A stretch of 64,000 nt of DNA from CAZMGY01 sp964565945 [NCBI: uncultured bacterium] (GTDB lineage: Bacteria > GCA-001730085), in the NCBI GenBank assembly GCA_964565945.1, contig CAZMGY010000019.1:69460-133459 (forward strand), read 5' to 3'. The notes under the pieces were generated by a model, which made no database searches, had not been told where the DNA came from, and saw only the letters and a list, made by a program, of their open reading frames with translations. Below, piece after piece: positions 53,500 to 61,900 of this stretch. Made by a program: the position numbers and the translations under genes. Position 1 is the stretch's first letter. Every line of letters begins with the position of its first letter.

Positions 53500-54852
53500 T
53501 TAACTTAAAGACGTGTGAACAAGTTCACTCATCTTGATCAGCTCTGGAATAGACACGTTGTGCTTATGGAAACGTTCCATGAGCTGGGTGTCCAAGATGA
53601 TCTTTTTCTTTTGGGGAACGTAGTGAACATAGATTTTATCGAAGTTTTGGAATTCAAAACTCTGAATCAGAGTGGTAATAATGTCCAAGGACTTATCGAG
53701 AATTTTGATGTAATAGCTATCAAGCAAAGCCAGTGCTTCAGGAGATTGGTTGCGGTCAATATTTATGTTGAATTGGATGATGGAGGTTCCATCTTTTTGT
53801 TTAAGATATTGGCCTGTAACAAATTTGGTGGTGAATAACTTTTTAAGTTTTTTATCTTGGGCAAAGGTAGTGCGAATGCGGTTGGTAACTTGTCGGATGA
53901 CAAACATCGGCACAGATTCATCTTTGAACGTTTGCTGAGAATTATTCCAAGAATGAATATTCTCATGCTCTTTGTATTCTTTGGGAAAACCTTGATAAGT
54001 AAGACCCTGATCGGGGATCTTTTTGTGCAAAGCGTAGATGGTTTCCATGATTTTAGGGGTCAAATGGGTGTTAATTACAAACAGGTATTCGTTTTGATAG
54101 CCTGAAGGAACCTGAAAAGCATAGTCTTTGTAGTGTTCATCTGGTTGGTAGGTTTCTGTCACTTTGATGTAAACCAATGCTTTGAAGCGACTGAGTCTCT
54201 TGGTTTTAATATCAATGATTTCATATTTTTTTTCTGTTTTCATGCTGTGCTCCATCAGCATGGCGAAGAAGGCTGGTGAGACTTTATCGATGCTAATGTT
54301 GTCGGGGAAAAAAGATTTGATAATTTCGTTTGCAGGGGCGGAACGCATCTTTTGGAAAAAAGAGCGCACCATGTTTTCGCCCATAATAACGGGGTTGAAC
54401 TCGATATCCATTTCCATGCGCTGGATGTAATCGTCACGAGAAATTGCTCCCAACATGAACTTTTTGATGTCGTGCACATAGCGTGTGATCACCAGTTCAA
54501 CGCCAGGATTTTTGGTGTCGAATACTACTATTTTATAAAACTGAATATCGTTGGTAGCACTTAGACCAGCACGTGAAGCAGCCAAGGTAACATTATTGAT
54601 TTGTTTCATTGATTTTTCCGAAAGAAAGCGTGCCGAAAGAATAATGTCCTTAACAGGTAGGTAGACATAGAGGGTGTTACCAATGATTTTAGAGGTTAAG
54701 TCTATGTCGTATTCTTTTTTACAAACATCAATCACGCATTGAGCCAGTTCATCACGAGAATAGGTGTTTTGATTTTTTTCAAAACAACCTGTTAAGGAAA
54801 CTAAAAGCAATAAAAGTCCCGCAATACACCAGTGAGTCGATGTTTTTACCAT
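53500..54852 (-). CDS. Lipoprotein of unknown function, paired with ftsH
   Basis: 450 residues. The signal peptide ends in the lipobox LTGC (Cys23), so it is lipidated. The rest is soluble, mixed alpha/beta, rich in Lys and Asp; I recognise no domain. Its start overlaps the ftsH stop by seven bases, so it is co-translated and may be a partner or substrate adaptor of the protease. The Lys after Cys+2 does not suggest inner-membrane retention by the Asp rule, but that rule may not hold in this group. Confidence 0.8.
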   Translation of the reverse strand: MVKTSTHWCIAGLLLLLVSLTGCFEKNQNTYSRDELAQCVIDVCKKEYDIDLTSKIIGNTLYVYLPVKDIILSARFLSEKSMKQINNVTLAASRAGLSATNDIQFYKIVVFDTKNPGVELVITRYVHDIKKFMLGAISRDDYIQRMEMDIEFNPVIMGENMVRSFFQKMRSAPANEIIKSFFPDNISIDKVSPAFFAMLMEHSMKTEKKYEIIDIKTKRLSRFKALVYIKVTETYQPDEHYKDYAFQVPSGYQNEYLFVINTHLTPKIMETIYALHKKIPDQGLTYQGFPKEYKEHENIHSWNNSQQTFKDESVPMFVIRQVTNRIRTTFAQDKKLKKLFTTKFVTGQYLKQKDGTSIIQFNINIDRNQSPEALALLDSYYIKILDKSLDIITTLIQSFEFQNFDKIYVHYVPQKKKIILDTQLMERFHKHNVSIPELIKMSELVHTSLS

Positions 54853-56510
54853 GGAGGAGTTCCTTCTTCTGTGTCTTCCTTATGAGTGGCGTATGGCTGG
54901 AATGTGGTTTTACCGTACTCCTGGAAGATGGCGTCAATTTCGTCGTATTCAAGCTCTTCTTTTTCGAGAAGTTCTTGAACAAAGCGATCAACGATAGGCC
55001 ATTCTTTATGCAACAGATCTTGGACATCCTTAAGCGCGTTGTTGATAAGCTTGTCCACTTCTTTATTGAGTCGTTTTTTGAGATCTTCTGACAGCAATTC
55101 CTTAGGAATTGCCGCGTAATCCCCAATGGTTGAAACGTTTTCCGACATACCCCAGCTCCATACCATAAGGTTTGCAAGATTTGTGGCTTGGCGGAAGTCC
55201 GAAGAAACACCGTTGGTGGTGGTGCCATATTTGATCTTTTCAGCAACATACCCACCTAGGGCGACCTTAATATCGGCCATGAATTTCTCTTTATTGTGTG
55301 CGTAGAGCTCTTCACGAGGTTGGCGATAGACAACTCCCAATGTTTGTTTCCGCGCAATAATAGAGGCTTTAAATACATCGTCTGTTGGATGGAGAATAAA
55401 GGTTGTTACCAAATGACCCGTTTCGTGATAGGCCGTCATTTCACGTTCATGCGGAGTTAAGCTCTTTTTGTGCTTGATACCGAGTTCAATTCGCTCCATG
55501 GAGCTACTGAGATCTTTATGATCGACAATTTCTTTTTTCTCGCGTAGGGCGATCAATGCTGCTTCTTTAACGATGTTTTCAATTTCCGCGGGCGATTTAT
55601 GAATAGCAATCCGAGCCAAACGCCCAATGTCAATGTTTGGATCGTGCTTAACTTTGTTAAGGTAAAATTCGAAAAGTTTATGACGACCTTCTAGTCCTGG
55701 GCGATCAATGTAGACCTTACGGTCAAAACGACCTGGACGCAAAAGGGCTTCGTCAAGAGAATCTTCTGGCGCATTGGTTGCGCCGATAATGATGATGTTC
55801 TCTTGTTTATCTCCCAAACCATCCATTTCAACCAGTAATTGATTTTGTGTGGCGTTAGTTTCTTGTCCACCTCCAAAACTTAATACTTTTCTCTTTTGAG
55901 CGATGGCATCAATTTCGTCGATAAAGACAATGCAAGAGCCATGTGCTTCGGCTTGGCGACGTGCCTGTTTGAAAAGTTTGCGCATACGTGAAGCACCAAC
56001 ACCCACAAAGACTTCAACAAATTCACTGCCAGCGATTGACATGAAGGGTATACCCGCCTCGGTCGCGATGGCTTTGGCCAAAAGTGTTTTACCACAGCCT
56101 GGAGGACCAACCATTAAAAGACCTTTAAGAATTTTTCCCCCGATCCGTTTGACCTTTTGACGATCACGGATGAGTTCCACTACTTCCCATGCTTCTTCCT
56201 TGGCTTCGTCGATACCGAGAACTTGATCAAAGTGAATATTCACTTGAGTTGCTTTAACCGATTTTTTAGAAAACTTGGAAAATCCATCTCTCAAAACGGT
56301 TAGGTAAAGGAACACAAACACTGCGGCATGAAAAATACCCTGCAAGAGCATGATTGGCATTTGAGCAAGAGTCATACGGCGGTAAAAAGGCTCCATTTTG
56401 CTCAAGCCGAAAATAGAAAGCAAGATCAAAATGATCAGCCCACTGACAACAAGAATAGAAATCCAGTGATCCATAAAAATTAACTTCATGCGCTTAAAAA
56501 AACGGGGCAT
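54846..56510 (-). CDS. ftsH: FtsH-type AAA+ zinc metalloprotease
   Basis: Membrane quality-control protease. About 554 residues, somewhat short. Two N-terminal helices flank a very small periplasmic part (WISILVVSGLIILILL and MLLQGIFHAAVFVFLYL). The AAA domain has Walker A GPPGCGKT, Walker B FIDEIDA and the second region RPGRFDRKV. The protease domain has HETGH at about residue 360 and the third zinc ligand Asp in SSDFRQATNLA. The C-terminal tail is short. The ATG at 56510 is nine bases from AGGAGG; the TTG further up contains that site and is rejected. It is the first gene of a leftward pair. Confidence 0.93.
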   Translation of the reverse strand: MPRFFKRMKLIFMDHWISILVVSGLIILILLSIFGLSKMEPFYRRMTLAQMPIMLLQGIFHAAVFVFLYLTVLRDGFSKFSKKSVKATQVNIHFDQVLGIDEAKEEAWEVVELIRDRQKVKRIGGKILKGLLMVGPPGCGKTLLAKAIATEAGIPFMSIAGSEFVEVFVGVGASRMRKLFKQARRQAEAHGSCIVFIDEIDAIAQKRKVLSFGGGQETNATQNQLLVEMDGLGDKQENIIIIGATNAPEDSLDEALLRPGRFDRKVYIDRPGLEGRHKLFEFYLNKVKHDPNIDIGRLARIAIHKSPAEIENIVKEAALIALREKKEIVDHKDLSSSMERIELGIKHKKSLTPHEREMTAYHETGHLVTTFILHPTDDVFKASIIARKQTLGVVYRQPREELYAHNKEKFMADIKVALGGYVAEKIKYGTTTNGVSSDFRQATNLANLMVWSWGMSENVSTIGDYAAIPKELLSEDLKKRLNKEVDKLINNALKDVQDLLHKEWPIVDRFVQELLEKEELEYDEIDAIFQEYGKTTFQPYATHKEDTEEGTPPW

Positions 56511-56555
56511 GCGACGTATCCTCCTCAAGGTTCTACTAACTAATAGATTTAAAGC

Positions 56556-56584
56556 ATTGTATGTGACAAAATACTATTCAGCAA
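56556..56584 (-). promoter_or_regulatory. Promoter for ftsH
   Basis: On the minus strand TTGCTG (56584-56579), a 17-base spacer and TACAAT (56561-56556). The leader is about 40 bases before the ATG. The AGGAGG follows close to the start. Confidence 0.55.
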
Positions 56585-56743
56585 GGGTAACACAACCATT
56601 TCTACTAAGTCAAATTATCCTAATGAAACCTTAGAGCTTTTACTTGGAGGCTAGGGAGAAGAATTTAGGAAAAAAAGTAACTAAATTTTATTAATTGTCT
56701 TAATAATGAAATGAGTTATATTAGGTTTAAGAAAATTCTTCTC

Positions 56744-56771
56744 TTGAGCTTTATAAAAATTTTGGTAGAAT
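56744..56771 (+). promoter_or_regulatory. Promoter for rpe
   Basis: TTGAGC at 56744-56749, a 16-base spacer and TAGAAT at 56766-56771 within TTTTGGTAGAATAGA, the same 15-base block as before the guaB unit. The 300-base gap between ftsH and rpe holds this and the ftsH promoter, and nothing else I can support. Confidence 0.55.
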
Positions 56772-56828
56772 AGAGGGTCAATATCTCAGCCTATACGGTG
56801 TTTTGAAGCAAAGGGTCTATAAGAAGCG

Positions 56829-57488
56829 ATGGAATATAAAATTGCACCATCAATACTTTCGGCAGACTTTAGTCGTCTTGCGGATGATGTAAGTTTGCTT
56901 GAGCAGTGCCAACTCGAAATGCTACATGTGGATGTGATGGATGGGCACTTTGTTCCCAACTTAACCATTGGGCCAGTTGTTATAGATAAGCTACGTCCTC
57001 ATAGTCAGATGCTTTTCGATGTTCATCTTATGTTGCAACACCCTCAGAATTATATTCAAGCTTTTGCACGTGCGGGTACCGATAGTATTACGGTTCATGT
57101 TGAATCCGATCATAATATTCTAGAAACGATTCAGCTGATTCGTCAAAAAGGCAAGAAGGTTGGTGTGTCTTTAAACCCCGACACTTCATCGAATGTTGTG
57201 GAAGGTTTACTCGAGCATGTTGATATGGTTTTATTGATGACTGTGTTTCCAGGTTTTGGTGGACAGCTTTTCATCGAAGATGTGTTGCCTAAGGTGGAAC
57301 AAGTTCGTGAATGGGTGCATACGAAAGGACTAGAACAACAGGTTAATGTGCAAGTGGATGGGGGAATTAACAATCACACTTTGCTTCAAGCCAAAGATGC
57401 TGGAGCGAATGTGTTTGTTGTTGGGAATTATATTTTTGGTCAAGGTAAAATTGTGGAAACAATTGAGCACTTAAAAAGTCTGCTATAG
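56829..57488 (+). CDS. rpe: Ribulose-phosphate 3-epimerase
   Basis: Interconverts ribulose 5-phosphate and xylulose 5-phosphate in the pentose phosphate pathway. 219 residues, TIM barrel. APSILSADFSRL at the start, metal ligands in LHVDVMDGHFVPN and DVHLM, MTVFPGFGGQ and the C-terminal VDGGINN. The ATG at 56829 has no strong ribosome site (GAAGCG). The phosphohexomutase follows after 19 bases. Confidence 0.96.
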   Translation: MEYKIAPSILSADFSRLADDVSLLEQCQLEMLHVDVMDGHFVPNLTIGPVVIDKLRPHSQMLFDVHLMLQHPQNYIQAFARAGTDSITVHVESDHNILETIQLIRQKGKKVGVSLNPDTSSNVVEGLLEHVDMVLLMTVFPGFGGQLFIEDVLPKVEQVREWVHTKGLEQQVNVQVDGGINNHTLLQAKDAGANVFVVGNYIFGQGKIVETIEHLKSLL

Positions 57489-57507
57489 CGGCAAGGAGTC
57501 ATAACAT

Positions 57508-58932
57508 ATGTCACAGGTCAAATTTGGTACAGATGGGTGGAGGGGCATTATTTCGGAAACATTCACAATGGAGAATGTTGAGTATGTGAGTCAGGCGATT
57601 GCCGATGTGATTGCGGCTCGCAAGAATAACCCTTCTAAGACAATTGTGATTGGTTATGATACACGTTTTATGTCGGATGATTATGCTAAGCGGATTGCCG
57701 AAATTTTAGCGGCCAATGACTTTAAGGTTGTTTTGTCAAATAAAGTTGCTCCAACGCCTATTGTTTCTTATTTGGTTAAGCATCATCAGGCTGCAGGTGG
57801 AATTGTTGTAACGGCAAGTCATAATCCGTATCGTTTCAATGGGATAAAGTTTAAGGATTATTATGGAGGTCCTGCTTCACCTGAATTAACCACTGATTTC
57901 GAAGATGCCTTGGAACAATCTCCAGTGAAAAAAGTTGTACTAGATCAAGCCATCGAGCAAGGGAAGGTGGTTATTGAAGATTTCGATGATGTTTATGGGG
58001 CTTTTTTAGAGTCCTATTTGGACTTTGATAAAATTCGTCAAGGTCAATGGTCGGTTGCTGTCGATGCTATGTATGGTGCGGGGCAAACTTATTTTGAAAA
58101 ATTATTGGGGCGTAGCTACCAAGGTAAGGTAACTACGATTCATAGTGACGAAAACCCCTCTTTTGGAGGTGTCAATCCCGAGCCAATCGCTGCTAACTTG
58201 AGCGAGTTGATTCAGATGTGTCAGGGAGATTTTGATTTAGGTTTAGCTACAGATGGTGATGGCGATCGTATTGGTATCGTTGATGATACTGGGCGTTTTG
58301 TTTTTTCTCATCAACTGATTGCACTTTTTATTCTTTACCTTATGGAATCAAGATCTTGGACAGGCGCTGTGGTTAAATCAATTTCGACAACGGCTTTGGT
58401 TAATGTGATTGTCGAGGATAAAGGTCTTGATCTATTCGAAACTCCAGTTGGTTTTAAACATATTTGTAGGCTTATGCGTGACAAGGATGTGCTTGTTGGT
58501 GGCGAAGAAAGTGGGGGAATTGGGTTTAAAAACCATGTTCCCGAGCGTGATGGTTTGTTGGCGGGTTTACTTGTGCTTGAAATGATGTGTCACTATCAAA
58601 AACCTTTAAGTCAGATTATTGCCTCGATGGAAGAAACCTATGGTCGATACTATTACGAAAGAAATGATATTCGTTATGATATGTCTCTAATGGATCAAAT
58701 TTTGGGTGGTTTGAAAGATTTAACTCAAGAGAAGATTGATGGTCTTAAAGTTGTGTCTGTGTTAACAGAAGATGGGATCAAACAGGTATTGGAAGATGGA
58801 TCTTGGTTGCTTATGCGTGGATCTGGAACCGAACCAGTGTTAAGAGTGTATGCGGAGTCTAAAGATCAAGGGCGTGTGAATAGGCTTTTGAGTCTTGGAA
58901 AAGAACTTGCTTTGGGGGAGAACCAGAGCTAA
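57508..58932 (+). CDS. Phosphoglucomutase/phosphomannomutase family protein
   Basis: 474 residues, alpha-D-phosphohexomutase family. The phosphoserine loop is TASHNPYRFNG, the metal site ATDGDGDRIG, the sugar-binding loop GGEESGG, and the phosphate-binding loop RGSGTEPVLRVYAE. GTDGWRG lies at the start. It would supply glucose 1-phosphate or mannose 1-phosphate; with manC at 50082 the second is attractive, but the family does not fix the sugar by these motifs. It is co-transcribed with rpe. Confidence 0.9.
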   Translation: MSQVKFGTDGWRGIISETFTMENVEYVSQAIADVIAARKNNPSKTIVIGYDTRFMSDDYAKRIAEILAANDFKVVLSNKVAPTPIVSYLVKHHQAAGGIVVTASHNPYRFNGIKFKDYYGGPASPELTTDFEDALEQSPVKKVVLDQAIEQGKVVIEDFDDVYGAFLESYLDFDKIRQGQWSVAVDAMYGAGQTYFEKLLGRSYQGKVTTIHSDENPSFGGVNPEPIAANLSELIQMCQGDFDLGLATDGDGDRIGIVDDTGRFVFSHQLIALFILYLMESRSWTGAVVKSISTTALVNVIVEDKGLDLFETPVGFKHICRLMRDKDVLVGGEESGGIGFKNHVPERDGLLAGLLVLEMMCHYQKPLSQIIASMEETYGRYYYERNDIRYDMSLMDQILGGLKDLTQEKIDGLKVVSVLTEDGIKQVLEDGSWLLMRGSGTEPVLRVYAESKDQGRVNRLLSLGKELALGENQS

Positions 58933-58993
58933 GAGCTTTCGCATGAATGGGAAAATTTAAATGATTTGAATACTGATAAAAAGGGATGTACGT

Positions 58994-61900
58994 ATGCGGA
59001 TACTTCAGATGGTAAGTTTGTGTTGGGTCGCGATGTTAACGGTGGGTTTTGTCCCCGAGCGACCTATTGACCTCTATAACAAAGCCAAGGATTTGGTAAA
59101 AGAAGCTTCGATCAGTAAGGACTCAGGGAATTTATTGCAGAGTTTGGATCGTTACAATGAAGCTTTGTTTTTATTGGAGAAGGTTCGTCAAGATTATCCT
59201 ACTTGGGATATGATGATTTTGGTGGACATCGAAGCTAAAAAAAGTGAGGACTTGATCAAACAATTGCAGATTCAGGTTGAGCGAAGCAAAGTTTATAGTG
59301 TTCAGAAGGTCAAAAAAGAAACAACAGAAAAAATTCAGCTCTTTGAGCAAAAAATTGTCGAACTTGAACAGCTTGTTCAGAAAGAAAAAGCCAAAAAATA
59401 TGAACAAAAGGTTTTGTCTCGGGATTTTCGTCTTCAGTTAGAGCAAACACAGTCTCATGTAAAAAAATTGTTGAATGAAAAGTTGACCATTGAAGAGAAG
59501 TATCGAGTAGAAAACAAAAATAATGCGAGGATTAAATCGGAATATGATTTTCTTAAGAAAGAGGTCAATAAGCTAAGACGTAATTACAATGAAGTACAAA
59601 CCATTAATGTAGAAAGCTTGCGCAAAATTGCTCACCTAGAATCTATTGAGAAAAGCGTTATGTCTTTACGTCAGGAAAATATTCGCCTTTTGGAACGTTA
59701 TAACGATCTTTTGAAAAAGAAAAACCGCTTGGAAGATAATTTCGAGACTTTAGTGGTTAAAACCAAAAAGCCAGAAGTTAATAACCAGAAGTTATCGGAA
59801 CTTGTGGAAAAGACTCAAATGAATGAGCAAACCATTACTCAGTTGCGTGCTGAGGTTGAATTGCAGAAACGTAGAGTTGGCAAGACTGCGGATTTGGAAA
59901 AAAGATATCAAGAAGCTTTGTTGAACTTGGGTGAGTTGAAGAAAGTTTTGCAAAAAAACCAGCAGGTCTTGAGCCAAAAAGATCAAGAGATCGAGCAGCT
60001 TCAAGAAATTCAAAAGCAAGGTCTTGAAGACAAGGTTAAGGTTTTGATTGAAGGGAAGAAAGCGTTGAACCAAAAGTTGGAAGGCAAACAACGTTTGGAG
60101 TTAATTTTGCGTGAAAAAATCGCGAATTTGGCTAAGTTGTCCAGGCAGAGGCAAGCGACCATAAAGTCTTTGCAAGAACAAGAAACGCAAGGTGTTGATG
60201 CGGCTCAGTTGGAAGGTTTGCAACAAATAATCCGTCAACTTGAGGAAGAGCTTAAATTTAAAGGTCAGACGATTAAACAGCAAGAAATAGAGTCAAAAAA
60301 TCAGTTGAAGTCTCTAGAGGGCTACAAGGTTTCTTTGGAGGAACAGGTGCAATCCTTGGAAACAAAAAGTGCCCAAGTTGTTGAAGACAATAAGCAGTTG
60401 AAAAAGACACTCGAAAAGCTAAAGCAGTCCAAAGAACAGTTTTTTATACAAGTCAGTCGTTCCGAAAAAAAATCGCAAGGGAAGTTTAACGCGGTTGTGG
60501 TCCAAAAGGATAAGCTTAAGGAGTCGTTAGGTCAGCTTAAGCAGGAGAACGCTAAGCTTGAAGAAGACTTACAAAAATCCGCAGCGGCGTTGGATAAAGT
60601 TCAAGTGCAGAGTGATCAAATGACTAGTATAGGGGAACAGAACACTGCTCTTACAAAGGCTGTCGATCGTTTAAAGAAAGAGAAAGAGCAATTGGCGGTT
60701 AAGCTTAATCAAGTTTCATCTCTGGCGGAAGGGGATGCGGGCCAAGTGGTTGAATTGCAGAAAACGCTTGTGGCATCGAACCAAGATTTGAAAACTTATC
60801 AAAAACAATACAAAGAATTAGAACGTAAGATAGCTAACTTAGAAAATCAACAGACAAAGAGCCAGGGCGAATCTAGCCAAGAGTTGAATGAGCTACATCA
60901 GGTGGGTGATCGATTAAGGCAAAGCCTTGCTTCGAAAGACAAAGAGTTGGCCGAGATTAAGAGTCAGTTAGATCAGTTTAAAGCAAATAATGCCATTCTT
61001 AAGTCGGAGTTGACCGCTATTCTTAATCGCGACAAAAGAGAAAATAAAACTGTTTTGGAATTAAAGGCGCAACAAAAAGAAATGCAATTGGCCTTTGTGG
61101 AAAAAAATAAAGAGGTTTTGGCCTTGCGTGAAACACTTAGGGATAGTCGTGGCGAATTTTCTAAGATTCAAGATTATTTGAATCAAAAAAATAATCAGAT
61201 TAAAAGTATTCAAGAGAAATATTTGGCTTACCGTGAAAATTCTGGGGTAAAAATAACTGAGAGTAGTCAGGCTAAAAAGAAGTTGCAGGAAGAGTTCGAG
61301 GTCAATCAAAAGAAGGTATCTAGCTTGCAAAAAGAGTTGGATGAAGTGAGCAAAAAGACAGCGGTTCAGCTAACGGTCAAAGATAAAGAAATTCAGTCTC
61401 TACAGGAAAATCTTAAGGATATGATGCAGCAGCTTAAAAATCAACAAGAAGAGTTTGAGAGTATTTCAAAAAAAAAAAACGAAACCGACGAACTCTATCA
61501 AAACATCACTAAGAAGAATGCGACATTAGTTTTCGAATGGGGTCAATTAAAATCTAATGAGGAGCAATTGCTTGATCATTTGGAAGGTTTTGCTAACTTA
61601 CAAATAGATCATCAAAAGACTTTGAAAATAAATGATAATTTAAAGCAAAACCTTAGTGAGAGGTCTCAGGCGCTCAAATTTCTTGAGCGTAGTTATCAAA
61701 CCCAAAAAGCCTTTTCAAACCAAACTCAGACAGGACTCAAAGCCATCACAAAAAAGTATGCCAACTTAAGAGTGCAGAGGATTGAAGATCAAGAACAAGC
61801 ACAGTTATTAGAATCCGATTATAAGGCTACGGTAGAGACTCAGGCTTCCTTAGAGCAGCGTATTCAAACCTTAGAACAGCAAAAACGGGAGCTAGAGGAA

